The notes: generated from the letters alone by a model not told the origin. DNA of 30,405 nucleotides from Prorocentrum cordatum (GCA_963575745.1 CAUYUJ010014549.1:1114720-1145124), one strand, 5' to 3'; shown: positions 1 through 9,612, counted from the stretch's first letter. Translations and numbers: made by a program.

Positions 1-40
1 CTGCGCAATTTTTCATCATGATAAGCTATTGGACCGACTT

Positions 41-334
41 GCGGAGTGCGGTGTTGAACGGATCCTAGCTAGACCTCGCTGTTTTTGGTGTTGTCTGACG
101 AACGTGACGCAGATTTCGTGATATTCTGGGGCGGTCCAGCGACATGTGGTGCTAACCGGATCCCAACTTGTCTTCGCTGTTTTGGTTGTTGCAAACTAGG
201 CAACGGATGCCACTCGAGGGTCCCTGGGAGTCCAGCGGAGTGCGGCCCTGCGCTGATCCCAACGAGACCTCGCTTCCCTAGGTGCTGCCAGCCGCGAAGC
301 CGTCGCTAGTTTCGTCCGCCCCTGGGGTGGTCCA
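41..334. repeat. Degenerate ~98-bp tandem repeat, three units
   Basis: Units lie at about 41-138, 139-234 and 235-334. Each begins with a GCGGAGTGCGG-like block, has a GGATCCCAAC-like and an ACCTCGCT-like block in the middle, and ends in GGGGYGGTCCA or a variant. A fourth partial unit starts at 335. The units are clearly related but diverged and contain indels. I see no conserved reading frame across them, so this looks like an old minisatellite rather than a coding repeat. Confidence 0.6.
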
Positions 335-713
335 TCGGAGTACGGCATGTTAGCGATGACATGGTCTCACACGTGTCCAGTTGAGTGCATGGGACACTGG
401 GAGCGTTCTAACACACTTTGACACTGCAGGCAATGGAGATCCCTGAACCAGGTATTTCGTTCGTAGTTGATGGGCCTGCTGTCGCCCCGTAGGCAAAACA
501 GGGTGGTGGCAATCCCTCGGATAATTGAGTGTATACATCGAGTCGGAATACGAGCACTGACCAGGGTTTGCCAAGAGGGTTGGCCTGGAGTGGCGTGCAT
601 GGTTGCGAGCCGATCGACGGGATCATTGTTATTTGCATTGTGTGAGGCTTGCGCTTTGAATAAGGGGGTTGAAGCTCTGACGACGCGACGACTGCATCTC
701 TGGTGCTCGCACA
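335..713. other. No gene seen
   Basis: Mixed-composition sequence with only short accidental open frames on both strands. The end of this stretch, GCTCGCACAG at about 705-714, would serve as a 3' splice site for the RCC1-like fragment that follows, so the stretch may be intron. Nothing else can be supported. Confidence 0.4.
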
Positions 714-890
714 GGGTATACATGCGTGTCTGCGACGGATCAGGTTGACCGAGAGGGTCGTTTATTCTGCTGGGGAGCAAATTCTTGTGGTCAGCTTGGT
801 ATCATTCCAGGCGGGTGGGGCAGAGCTTCTGCGATTCCATGTCTGCATGTGCTCTTCGTCTCACCTGCTGAGGCATACAGCTCCCGCTGA
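714..890 (+). CDS. RCC1-like repeat fragment (partial exon or relic)
   Basis: The frame starting at 714 encodes a peptide containing GRLFCWGANSCGQLG (about 756-800). This matches the RCC1 repeat signature, in which a beta-strand residue pair is followed by WG-x-N-x-x-GQLG. RCC1-family proteins are beta-propellers acting in Ran exchange, ubiquitin ligation or signalling; which one this was cannot be told from one blade. An AG at 713-714 after a mixed pyrimidine stretch is a plausible splice acceptor. After the repeat the frame reads ...VSPAEAYSSR and hits TGA at 888-890; the expected continuation of an RCC1 blade looks shifted there. It may be a single exon with its donor before 888, or a decayed copy. 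A second RCC1-like piece lies at 6951 on the same strand. Confidence 0.5.
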   Translation, partial: GYTCVSATDQVDREGRLFCWGANSCGQLGIIPGGWGRASAIPCLHVLFVSPAEAYSSR

Positions 891-1400
891 CTTGTCAGAG
901 CGAACGTAACATGCCTTCGCGCCGTTTGCAACACATTCGCAATTGCGCATCTTCGCATACCATGAGCCGTGTTTTGTTTGTTTGGTGATGCGCTGCTCTT
1001 GGCGACGGCCGCATGTTTGTGTACATGCGTGCGTGCTGCTGTGCCTGCCATGCCAGGCCCTTCTGAAGGAGGGGTCGTGCGAGAGCGCGAGGAGAACGGG
1101 GCATCGCGTTCCGCACCGAGCTTGAAACAGGTGGCCTGGCCGATCAGATGAAGAGCGGTGTCCGCGATGATGCGTTCTGTGCAGTGGAAGCCCATGCCAA
1201 GAGATTCCTTGCTTGCCTCCAGCGTGCCCTGGGTTTCTTGGGTTCCGATGGTTTTGCTATGGCAAGCGTGACCTTCCCACACCAAACATCAATGGACTTT
1301 CTGGGGCTCCAGGGTTGGGTTCCCTGTGGAAGGTCTCTTGTGGTCGAGCTCCTACTGTAGCCGATCCGGTGACGGGCGGTAACGGCGATGATACGTTAAG
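891..1400. other. No gene seen; holds a dispersed repeat copy
   Basis: No supported coding sequence. The segment 1180-1358 is related to 12076-12258 (listed separately). The rest is unremarkable. Confidence 0.4.
1180..1358 (+). repeat. Dispersed diverged repeat, copy 1
   Basis: It aligns by eye in direct orientation with 12076-12258. Shared blocks include GCCTCCAG(G/C)GTG, TTCTTGGGTTYCGATGGTTT and GCGTGACSTTCCCACACCAA. Both copies can be read as similar peptides around an LGFLG-x-DGFAM core, but both frames are short and lack exon boundaries I can defend. It may be a non-autonomous transposable element or a relic of a duplicated exon. Confidence 0.5.
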
Positions 1401-1401
1401 A

Positions 1402-1716
1402 GGAGGAGGAGGAGGAGGAGGAGGAGGAGGAGGAGGAGAGGGAGGAGGAGGAAGGAGGAGGAGGAGGGAGAGGAGGAGGAGGAGGAGGAGGAGGAGGTGG
1501 AGGGGGGGAGGAGGATGGAGGAGGAGGAGGAGGAGAGGGGAGGAGCTGAGGACGAGGAGCGAGGAAGAGGAGGAGGAGGAGGAGGAGGAGGAGGAGGAGG
1601 AGGAGGAGCGAGGAGCGAGGAGCGAGGAGCGAGGAGCGAGGAGGAGGAGCGAGGAGGAGGAGGAGGAGGAGGAGGAGGAGGAGGAGGAGGAGGAGGAGCG
1701 AGGCGGAGGAGGAGAT
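1402..1716 (+). repeat. Long (GAG/GGA)n triplet array
   Basis: Almost pure purine sequence of GGA triplets with GCGAGGA variants (near 1610-1650), about 315 bp. Every frame on both strands stays open (poly-Glu, poly-Ser, poly-Pro and so on), which creates misleading ORFs of up to ~295 codons. No gene is called. Confidence 0.9.
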
Positions 1717-1861
1717 GTCGTCCCGACACGGGTCCGGGGCCTCTGGGCTCGGTCGCCGCAGCCCCCCGACCCGATGTCTTCGCAGGGGAGGCAGGGGGGG
1801 GGGGGGCCTCCGCGGGTTGCCATGAGGTCCCTGCATGTCCCCAGGGGGGCCCCCAAGCGGA

Positions 1862-2050
1862 GTGGTGACCACACCGTGTGGTGAGGCGGTGGGGATTCGG
1901 GGTCACGCACGGTTTTGGGACTCGGGTTCTGTTCTCGAGGATTTGTTCTCGGGCTGAGACTGGGCCTCCAGGGTCCCAAAACCGGCGATTAGGACCGTGC
2001 GGTGAGGTCTTGGGGATTTCGAGGTCCCTGCACGTTGCACGCACCGTTCG
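1862..2050 (+). repeat. Two related ~100-bp direct units
   Basis: A block like ACCGTGYGGTGAGG followed by TGGGGATTYSGRGGTC occurs at about 1871-1905 and again at about 1995-2030, with similar CTGCACG-type sequence after it. The spacing is about 122 bp. The units are imperfect. Confidence 0.4.
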
Positions 2051-2840
2051 CCGGCCCACCCGCCTCCAGAGGTTCCCCAGGAGTTTCAGAGGTTCTCCGC
2101 TCTGTAAGTAGGCTGACCTCCACAGGAGGCAGTACGCTGCCCCCCCGTTGTGTCCCCTTTTCGGGCCCTCGCGCCTCCTGAAAAAAGCCTTCCGTGTCTT
2201 CTGCTGGATTCGCCTCGAAACTCTGGTCAGAACGCACACCAGGAGAGGTCCAGGGAGTAGCAGTATTGGTATTTTCTATTCTCCCTAGATCCGCGGTGGT
2301 AGGTGAACCATCGGGCGCTTGCGTGTGTGTGTGCGTGCGTCGCCCGAGTTCCTGGCTGCGCGGCTGAAATTCTGCTGCGTCCGGACTCGCCCCGCCCGCT
2401 TTGACTGGCGTCACCGCTTCGCTGCGCGCGCATGTGTGCCGTGTACAAGTGCACGCTGTCGACAATGATGATTATGACGGCGATTGTGCTGTCACGTAAG
2501 TGTGTTTCGTTGCGTCAAGGGTACGCCATTCGCGCCGCAGGGGGGTTGTCGACACACAGCGCTGTTGTGTGTCCGTTCCTTCATCAAAGTCTGATGTCAA
2601 CGTTGCAGTGCCTGTGCGCAGCACCGGATCTCGGAGAGAAGTGGAGATGACCCTCGAATACGCAAAGACCCAGATGGCATTCCTCACCTTCCGACGCCTG
2701 CTGTATTAGAGGCTTCAGCGTTTGCGGCTTCTCTTGCTCTCCCATTGCAGCGTGTTGGTCGCTCCTCGGTGGCACGACACGGTAGGTACGTCAGGTAAGA
2801 CACCTGTTTGCCAGCAGGGTGCACCCATGCAGAGTTGACA
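2051..2840. other. No gene seen
   Basis: Only short accidental frames on both strands and a brief TGTGTGTGTGCGTGCG stretch near 2323. I can support no exon, RNA or regulatory element here. Confidence 0.4.
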
Positions 2841-3128
2841 GATATTGGGGATTTTTTGGGGTTTTTGGGTGGGAGAGTGGCGTGAGAGTATGGTGGTGGA
2901 GATTAGGTGGAGGAGGGGGTTGGGGGGGGGGGGGCAGGGGGGAGTGGGGGTCGCGTGGGGGGGGGGAGGGGGGGGGGCGGGGGGGGGGTGGGGGGGTGGG
3001 GCGGAGGGGGGGGTGGGGTGGTTGGTTTCTGGGGGGTTCGGTAATTTGTTTTTTTTTTTATTTTTTTTTTATTCTTAATTTTTTTTTTTATTTTCTATTT
3101 TTTTTTCTATTTTTTGTTTTTTTCTTTT

Positions 3129-3170
<42 letters not shown>

Positions 3171-3222
3171 TTTTTTTTTTTTCTTTGTTTTTTGTTTTTT
3201 TCTTTTTTTTTCTTTTTTTTCG
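2840..3222 (+). repeat. G-rich then T-rich keto-only tract
   Basis: The + strand is nearly all G and T over ~380 bp. G runs dominate to about 3040 and then give way to T runs, including an uninterrupted run around 3130-3169. The G half can form quadruplexes. The sharp switch and long homopolymers could also mark low-quality assembly. Confidence 0.8.
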
Positions 3223-3915
3223 GGGGCCCACAGGAGGCTGGTGTGCCCCAGGAGGTTCAAAGCTCGACGACCACAGCGCCCTCGCATCACATAGCATGAT
3301 GTCTTACCGTATGCAGTCTGCAGTATGATTGCCATGATGGCGGGCTGGGTGAAGTCCCGCCCGCCCCCCAGGCTGCCCCCCTGGGTGCCAGTTGCAAACC
3401 ATACCCTTTGCAAACTACACCCTCCGGGGTCACCGATTACCAGCCTGGAACATGTCTGTATCCTTTTGATTGGCATCACCTCCTGTCGCTGCTAAACTTG
3501 AGGGCCACCTCAGTCTCTGAGGGTGCACCCCTAAGGCTGTCACTGCCTTTTAGCTTGCCGATCTCGGGGATAGGGATTATTTCGAGTTTGAGTGAGGACA
3601 GGCAGGTGGACGAGAAGGAAGGGTCAGTATGCATTTCCAGGAAGATAAGCATTGTATCGGTGCTGGAAGATCCGTGACCGAACGCCTGCCCAGTCTGGCG
3701 CCCGCCCGCCAGATTCCTCCCAATCCCGCTTCATCTGGGCTAGTGTCGCTTTCTCCCAATCCGCCCGAGTGGCCCCTTAATCGTGCAATGGCCCACAATC
3801 GATCTCACGAAGACCTCCCAGGAGTTGCCTGTTAATCAGGAGGGAGAAATTGACGCAAACACGCAGAACCGTCGATTCCAGTGGAAATATTTGACAATAG
3901 GTGTCCCCGTCCTCC
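3223..3915. other. No gene seen
   Basis: Ordinary mixed sequence between the T-rich tract and a CTC array. Short open frames on both strands show no recognisable motif. Confidence 0.4.
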
Positions 3916-4022
3916 TCCTCCTCCTCCTTGTCCTCCTCGTCCTCCTCCTCTTCCTCCTCCTCCTCTCCCATCCCCTCCTCATCCTCCTCATATTTCTTCT
4001 CCTCCTCCTCCTCCGCCTCCTC
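3910..4022 (-). repeat. (CTC)n triplet array
   Basis: Interrupted CCT triplets, the same motif as the GAG arrays but on the other strand. It opens long Leu/Pro-rich or Glu-rich frames that I do not regard as genes. Confidence 0.85.
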
Positions 4023-4413
4023 GTTCGGGCGTGAAGCTGCGAACATCGTCGAGCGATCGCCCTGATGCCCTCGCCTCTTCCTCGTCAACAACGAAAAACA
4101 ATTGGCGCCCTCCTGTTCTGGAGCTCCCTATGCAAGGCGGCAGGCCATCCCGTCCTAGCCCTGCTGGGCCCGCTGGCTGCATCCGACCGCGCTTTGGAGG
4201 AAATGTGTGCAGCCCCTGATCTGTTTAATACAGGGTTCCCCGAAGTCCCGACCCGTTCCCTGGGGCCTGCTTTTCAGCCCGAGTCCTAATGCGGCGGTCC
4301 CGTGGTTTGGCGAGGGTCCCCTAGAGGTCGAGGATTGCTAAAAGCCTGCGAGTTCAATGTTTGAATACGTTGGAAGACTGGGGCCCCACCACCCATTGAA
4401 GGAAGGAGAAGAA

Positions 4414-4470
4414 CCACCACCACCACCACCACCACCACCACCACCACCACCACCACCACCACCACCACCA
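4414..4470 (+). repeat. (CAC)n microsatellite
   Basis: An uninterrupted run of ACC triplets, about 19 copies, in otherwise non-repetitive sequence. Confidence 0.95.
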
Positions 4471-5095
4471 CAAGGGCCACCTCATGCGAGGAGAGTAGGC
4501 CCACAATGCTTTCCCACTAGCGGGAGAATTGGGGATTTCTCGAGCGTGACGCCAAAATACAGCAACGCCACACCCCACCATGAGAGCCCTCCTCCTCTGC
4601 ACCCTGGTCAAGATGGTAGTGGACCCAGAGATCCGACATCGTGATTTGTTCAATTCGCAGTCCCGGAAAGTCTCTATCCATTCTCCAGGCCGTTTTTACT
4701 CCTGAGCCATTTTTTGGCAGTCCCGGGGCTCGGCGAGGGCCCCCATAGGCCGAAAGTTGCGGAAAATGTTGGTCTTGTTTTAGTCAACCTACGCTGGATC
4801 TCTGGGGATCCGTCCTGGCCCCGCCATCCGACGAGGCGACACAGCTGCCACAGACCGACGGGTCCCGACCGGAGCCCCAGAGATCCCGGCAGCCTGCTGC
4901 TGCCTTCTTCGAGCTGGGCCGACGTGTGCGACTACCCTGAGGCCCGCAGCCGGGCGGCGACAAAAAAACACCCCGGGGGGCGCGGCACCAAGCGGCAGCG
5001 CCCGTGGGCCGCGGGGGGAGGCCGCCTACCCCTCTCTGCGGTGCTCGTGGCGGCGGCGAGGGGCTCGGGGCGGTCCCGACGATGGCGCGGCAGGG
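4471..5095. other. No gene seen
   Basis: No supported gene. Blocks such as TCCCGACCCGTTCCCTGGGG (4245-4264) and the GGTCCC-GAGGGCCCC stretches near 4300 and 4720 resemble parts of the 200-bp unit at 7851, so this area may contain remnants of the same repeat family. Confidence 0.35.
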
Positions 5096-5097
5096 CT

Positions 5098-5325
5098 CGT
5101 TTCGATTCCGTCGATTCGCTTCGATTCGACCCCGATGGCTTCCGATTCCGATTCGATGCGACTTGGGCTTCCGGGTTGGCTTTCCGACCTCTCATCTGGA
5201 GCATACTGGCCTGCCGATGCCCGCCGATTCGGCTTCTCTCTTGACTTGGCGGCCGATTTTTTCGCCGGTCCGATGCATGCCGATCTCGCCGAGCCGACTC
5301 GTCGATGCGAATGCTGGGCTCTCTC
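5098..5325 (+). repeat. Dispersed GATTCGATT-rich repeat, copy 1
   Basis: It aligns with 7612-7842 in direct orientation. Shared landmarks in the same order are TTCGATTCCRYCGATTCG, GGCTTCCGATTCCGATTCGA, a CTGCCGATG-CCGATYCG block, GACTTGGC, GCCGATCKCGCCGAGCCGAC and TGGGCTCTC. About 230 bp with indels. It carries no coding signal and is probably a degenerate mobile element or satellite piece. Confidence 0.6.
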
Positions 5326-6740
5326 TCCTGGCGCGCGGGGGCCACGTGCCCGCGAGCTGCGCACACCCGCGCCAGCACGGGAGAGAGGGAGGCCAGCCGC
5401 GGCGGGAGGCTCAGGAGGGAAAAAACACACAGGCAAATTCAATCTTCGATTTCCCAGAGAATATGGGAAAATATGGGAAGTGGGGGGGGAAGACAAAACC
5501 CCAGAAAATGTATTTTTTAAATTACAAAAAATATGTGTGTAGTTAATTCGCGTGCCCCAGGGCCCCTTCAGAGGCGGCGGGGGGGGGGGGCGGAGGCATC
5601 GGCGTCGCCCCGGCACGCTGATGCTGCGCGTGCCTCGCCCCCCTGGGGGCGACGCGCTCACCGAGAAACTCAGAGCGTGAATTACCTACCCCGCTTTCGC
5701 TTCCAGGCAAAGCCAAGTCATACCACGCGCCTCCTCGTCAAGCGGCCTGACAGGTACAGGCCGTGGTTTGGCATCGCTTGGTATCTCTTGGAAGCGAGGG
5801 CGGTCAGAAGCGAGGTAGGTTTGTTTTGCCCCCAGAAACCTTCTGGCGTCGTGGCGGGCGCTTTCTGGCCACACCGCTCGGGGAAGGATGTGCCACAAGA
5901 CGGGTCTACTGGCTGTTCGGGTCGGACGCGCGCGTCCGCGGAGGACGTGTGGTATCAGTATGTCTCTGCGCGGCCCAGGGCAGGCTGGTCGGAGCTGAAT
6001 CGGCGGGGGTCCATACAAACGGGGTGTCAGTCAGAGCGCCGGATGCTGCAGGAGCCTGCAGAGCGCGGGGCCAGTGCGCCGGATGTTGTTGGACCCTGCA
6101 GAGTTAGGGCCGCACTGACCTGGGCTTGGGCGCAGGATCCCGTAGGATCCTGCAGGGTCTTGCAGGATCTGCAGGGTCTGGAATGCCCCGGGTCAGTGAG
6201 AGTCCCTGAGTTTAGAGCATTGCATCTCGCGTGCGGTGACCCGGCGTCCTCGGAGGACCAGCGATGCCCGAGCGACGCAGAGAAACGAGCACGGGAGGGG
6301 GGCTTCTTCCCGGTTCCAAGCTGATGTTTCCCCACCTGTGCCAGTCCCCCCGATCGTTGCCCATCATCGCAAGAGTCGCCATCTCTTCCTCGGCGGAAGG
6401 CGGCGGAAGGGCGGCGGCGGCGGAAGGCGTTGGAAGTAAAGCGAGGCCGCGCCAGCCGAAGCCGGCGGAAGGCCAGTGGAGGCTGGCGGAAGTAAAACAG
6501 CGCTCCCAAGAGATGGCCATTCTTTGGGGGGCTCAGGATTTCTAGAGTCGGCCACGTGGCCCAGGATGAAACCCATACGTCCGCCGAGATGGTCTTTTCG
6601 ATGCGTGGCAGAGGTCCCGACCCTTTCCCTGGGGGCCGTTCCTCGTGCCGGGTCTATGCCTGATGCCACGTGCCCCATGGGGCCGAAGGCGAGCAAGAGC
6701 GCCAGCATGGAACAATTTAGATCGTCGGAGATTTGAGAAT
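5326..6740. other. No gene seen; AT-rich patch and short repeats
   Basis: About 5420-5545 is AT-rich. Around 6045-6185 there are imperfect repeats of GGATCCTGCAGG-like blocks. Around 6385-6500 there are GGCGGAAG direct repeats. Open frames of up to 263 codons here have no recognisable domains and overlap equally long frames on the other strand, as expected in GC-rich DNA. Confidence 0.35.
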
Positions 6741-6743
6741 TCC

Positions 6744-6890
6744 TCCCCCTCCTCCTCCTCCTCCTCCTCCTCCTCCTCCTCCTCCTCCTCCTCCTCATTC
6801 TCCTCCTCCTCCTCCTCCTCCTCCTCCTCCTCCTCCTCCTCCTCCTCCTCCTTCTCCTCCTCCTCCCTCTCGTCCTCCTCCTCCTCCCAT
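6744..6890 (-). repeat. (CTC)n triplet array
   Basis: A nearly pure CTC array just upstream of the second RCC1-like fragment. It makes all frames long and open on both strands. Confidence 0.9.
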
Positions 6891-6950
6891 CCTCCTGCTC
6901 GTTCCCCTGCTCTCGGGATCCGTCTGCGCACCCCCTCCCCCCCTCCGCCC

Positions 6951-7043
6951 GAGGCGCTGGCCGACCAGAGGATCATCGACATCGCGTGCGGCGAAGCCCA
7001 CTCGCTGGCCCTGGGGGGGCATCCGTTCAAGAAGATTCGGTAG
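6951..7043 (+). CDS. RCC1-like repeat fragment (second piece)
   Basis: The frame encodes RIIDIACGEAHSLALG (about 6969-7016). It fits the RCC1 motif of hydrophobic-x-x-hydrophobic-x-CG-x-x-HSLAL, which comes at the start of a blade and precedes the WG..GQLG half seen at 756-800. It is preceded by the CTC array and pyrimidine-rich sequence ending CCGCCCGAG, a possible acceptor region. The frame ends in TAG at 7041-7043 soon after the motif, so the true exon probably ends near 7010. It could belong to the same split gene as 714-890, or both could be scattered relics. There is too little sequence to name a protein. Confidence 0.5.
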   Translation, partial: EALADQRIIDIACGEAHSLALGGHPFKKIR

Positions 7044-7050
7044 TATTAAA

Positions 7051-7221
7051 TCGGGCCTGTCCCCCTACAGGGGGATTTTCGACGAAAAATAAAAACACCC
7101 CAAAATAGTAAAACATACACAAAAAAAGTATGTGGACTATGTTTTGAATATGTTTGGCTTTTTTTTAGTATTTCGGATGATTTTTTTCGTCGAAAATCCC
7201 CCTGTAGGGGGGCACGCCCGA
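7051..7221. mobile_element. MITE-like element with ~38-bp terminal inverted repeats
   Basis: The left arm (about 7051-7088) starts TCGGGC, continues through CCCCCTACAGGGGGATTTTC and ends GACGAAAAA. The right arm (about 7180-7221) is its reverse complement with a few differences near the tip. The ~90-bp interior is AT-rich and non-coding. Size, inverted arms and no coding capacity fit a miniature inverted-repeat element. No target-site duplication is obvious. Confidence 0.75.
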
Positions 7222-7578
7222 CATAACGGTAGCATCTCATGGGAGCCTTGCATATCATCGAAATGCAGTCTTTGAAATGCCCTAGCGTGCGCTGGCGTCT
7301 GGTTATCGATGGGCAAGCGCCGACCCAGCGCTGATGGGAGTCGATGTAGCATCGATTCGCGTCGATCGGCATCGGTGAGCGTCGGCGATCGCCGATCCGC
7401 GCGAGCCAGCAAGACGGCATGGGAAGCTCCCAAAATGGCCGACATAGCACGGGGGAGGGCCGGTTCGTGCCTTCTGCCCGCGAGCGTGCCCCTCTGCGCG
7501 GGCCCCCCCCGCCCTGCCGCGTGCCCCCATGCCTCGCGTGCCCTTGGCTGGTGGGCAGCCGCGCGTGCCCCAGACTCC

Positions 7579-7607
7579 CGACGTCATGATTTTTTGTCAT
7601 GACGTCG
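7579..7607. repeat. Perfect 11-bp hairpin
   Basis: Arms CGACGTCATGA (7579-7589) and TCATGACGTCG (7597-7607) are perfectly complementary around a 7-nt T-rich loop. No host gene is adjacent, so its role is unknown. Confidence 0.8.
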
Positions 7608-7611
7608 ACCC

Positions 7612-7842
7612 CCACAGGGCTCGCGTCGATTCCACCGATTCGATTCGATTCGATGTCGACGGCTTCCGATTCCGATTCGATTTGACCTCGGATTACGATG
7701 TGGGCTCTGATTTTCCATGGGAGGCACACTAGACTGCCGATGTCTGCCGATCCGACTTTTCCCGACTTGGCTGCCGTGTCCCGCCGATCCGATTGATGCC
7801 GATCGCCGAGCCGACGTATCGATTCGATTTTGGGCTCTCCAG
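7612..7842 (+). repeat. Dispersed GATTCGATT-rich repeat, copy 2
   Basis: The partner of 5098-5325, with the same ordered landmarks. The segment 7330-7400 contains similar GATCGGCAT and CGATTCGCG blocks in the opposite orientation, so a third inverted partial copy may lie there. Confidence 0.6.
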
Positions 7843-7850
7843 CCCCCAGG

Positions 7851-8260
7851 GGTCTCGACCCATTCCCCGGGACAGGTGTTTCGTCCTCAGTCGCTTTTTT
7901 GACGGTCCCGGTGAGGGCCCCCAGAGGCCCCCAGAGGATCATCGACATCATTGACCCCCGTCGTGATCTTTTCGTGGCTCGAGGGGGTCCGGGGTGCCAC
8001 CTGCTCTTGCGGCGCGGCCACCGCTCCGGGGTCGTGCCCTGGGCCCTCGGGGTCTCGACCCATTCCCCGGGACAGGCTTTGCGTCCTGCACTCGCTTTCT
8101 GACGGTCCCGAGGCCCTTGCGAGGGCCCCCCGAGGCCGACAGTATACGGCAAGGCCTCCCGTCGTGAGTTTCTCGTGACTCGAGGGGGGTCCTGGGGTGC
8201 CACCTGCTCTTGCGGCGCGGCCACCGCTCCGGGGCCGTGCCCTGGGCCGCTCGGGGCTCG
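7851..8260 (+). repeat. 200-bp tandem duplication
   Basis: The block GGTCTCGACCCATTCCCCGG starts at 7851 and again at 8051, exactly 200 bp apart. The following order is shared: a CTGACGGTCCC or TTGACGGTCCC block, GAGGGCCCCC, CCCGTCGTGA, GACTCGAGGGGG or its variant, then CACCTGCTCTTGCGGCGCGG, with the CCCTGGGCC end at about 8240. There are two full units and the edge of a third, with small compensating indels. The other ~200-codon frames seen here are not conserved between units. Confidence 0.8.
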
Positions 8261-8996
8261 CGGAGCGGCGGGTGTGGAAGGAGATCGCCGCCCGCCCGCG
8301 CGGGCGGGCAGGACATCGACGTCCGCGGCTCTCGGAGTCCATGGAGCAGGGGCGCCCTCGGGGGCGCGAAGTTGTTCGCGCTTCGCGCTTCGGCTCCGAT
8401 TCCTCCTCATCCTGCCCTTCTCCCCTGGGAGGCGGCGCGAGAGCGCGAAGTCATTCGCACTTCGCGCTCTCGCGCAGCGCGGAGCGCGAAGTTGGGAGCC
8501 CTTGATGGAGATTGTTTTTGGATCATCTGGCGCGTGCGGGGGCGGGAAGACGTCAAGGTCCACGGCCCTCGGAGTCCATGGAGATTGTCTCTGCACCCTC
8601 TGGCGCGTAGCGGTCATTGCCCGGGCCAACCCCCCGCCTTGGATGCCCGTAACGATCCTACGCAGCAGGGGGGTCCTTGGCCCCATTCCCACATGCTGGC
8701 GCTCGAGCGCAAACTGTGGCGATCGCAGCGCCCCCCCTGTCCCTGACGTGCCCCACCCCTCGCCCCCGCTCTGCCCAGGCGTTACCGTCACGCGGGGCCC
8801 CCTTTCCCCCCTCCCCACCAGGATAACGACTGTTAGAGGAAACAGTGAACAGAACAAGCGACACGCACGCCCTGGCTCCTGCACGAGGGAGCGGCAAGGG
8901 AAAAAGGAGACGCATGGGGGCCAGGTGCAACGAAGCCAGAGATATCCTTTGGATGACCATGGCGACGAGCGACGACGACGACCACGACCATCGGAG
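8261..8996. other. No gene seen; GCGCGAAG hairpins
   Basis: Contains a perfect 17-bp hairpin at 8435-8475 (listed separately), related GCGCGAAGTT blocks at 8376 and 8486, and repeated CTCGGAGTCCATGGAG blocks near 8331 and 8567. Long open frames on both strands reflect GC richness only. Confidence 0.4.
8435..8475. repeat. Perfect 17-bp stem hairpin
   Basis: Arms GCGCGAGAGCGCGAAGT (8435-8451) and its exact reverse complement (8459-8475) flank a 7-nt loop. The arm's core AGCGCGAAGT recurs close by. Confidence 0.85.
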
Positions 8997-9160
8997 GGCA
9001 CCAACTATACACCAACACCGATCCTGGCCAGGATCACCCTGGGCCCAGGATCGGTGTATATGCCTTCTTGCCCAAGGCAGGAGGGCGTGCTTGGCGTATA
9101 CACCGATCCTGGGCCCAGGGTGATCCTGGCCAGGATCGGTGTTGGTGTATAGTTGGTGCC
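8997..9160. repeat. Fold-back palindrome: perfect 64-bp arms, 36-nt spacer
   Basis: Arm 8997-9060 is exactly reverse-complementary to 9097-9160. Each arm itself contains two perfect palindromes, GATCCTGGCCAGGATC and CGATCCTGGGCCCAGGATCG. The spacer (9061-9096) has its own small stem, TGCCTT with AAGGCA. The whole can extrude as a branched cruciform. GAC/CAC-type short repeats flank it on both sides (8970-8990 and 9166-9221). This is probably a fold-back mobile element or a recent palindromic duplication; no coding capacity. Confidence 0.9.
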
Positions 9161-9165
9161 TTCCT

Positions 9166-9218
<53 letters not shown>

Positions 9219-9221
9219 GAC
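9166..9221 (+). repeat. (ACGACC)n microsatellite
   Basis: About nine copies of a CGACCA hexamer directly after the fold-back palindrome. A short related stretch precedes the palindrome. Confidence 0.9.
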
Positions 9222-9356
9222 GAACGGAAAGGGCTCCGCGCCACCTGCGGGCCACGCCGAGAGGGGGCCCGACGACCTCGGCCACGGCCCCACGAGCTCC
9301 TCGGGGCACGCCTCCGCGGCCAGTTTTCTTTTTCGCGTGCGCGGAGCCCCTCGCTG

Positions 9357-9495
9357 CTCCTCCTCCTCCTCCTCCTCCTCCCCCGCCGCCGACCGAAGGA
9401 CGACGACAAGAATAGCAGCAGCCGACGCACGAAGACGCCTCCTCCTCTTTCTCCTCCTCCTCCTCCTCCTCCTCCTCCTCCTCCTCCTCCTCCTC
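9357..9495 (-). repeat. Two (CTC)n arrays
   Basis: CTC arrays at about 9357-9382 and 9439-9495, separated by ordinary sequence. Confidence 0.85.
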
Positions 9496-9612
9496 CGCCC
9501 TCAGCCGCCGCCACGGCTGAAGGGCGCGGGACACGCGGCCCTCCTACCCTGTTCATCGCCCGCCAGGGGAGCAGCGCGCGATGCCCACTCGCCCGCGGGG
9601 CCCCAGAGGCCC

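Noticed and set aside
1213-2239. Several 220-295-codon frames over the GGA array
   Set aside because: All are poly-Glu, poly-Gly, poly-Ser or poly-Pro translations of one triplet array on both strands.
7046-9004. 652-codon open frame on the - strand
   Set aside because: It runs through the MITE, a hairpin, the GATTCGATT repeat and the 200-bp tandem repeat, and has no recognisable domain. It is a product of GC richness.
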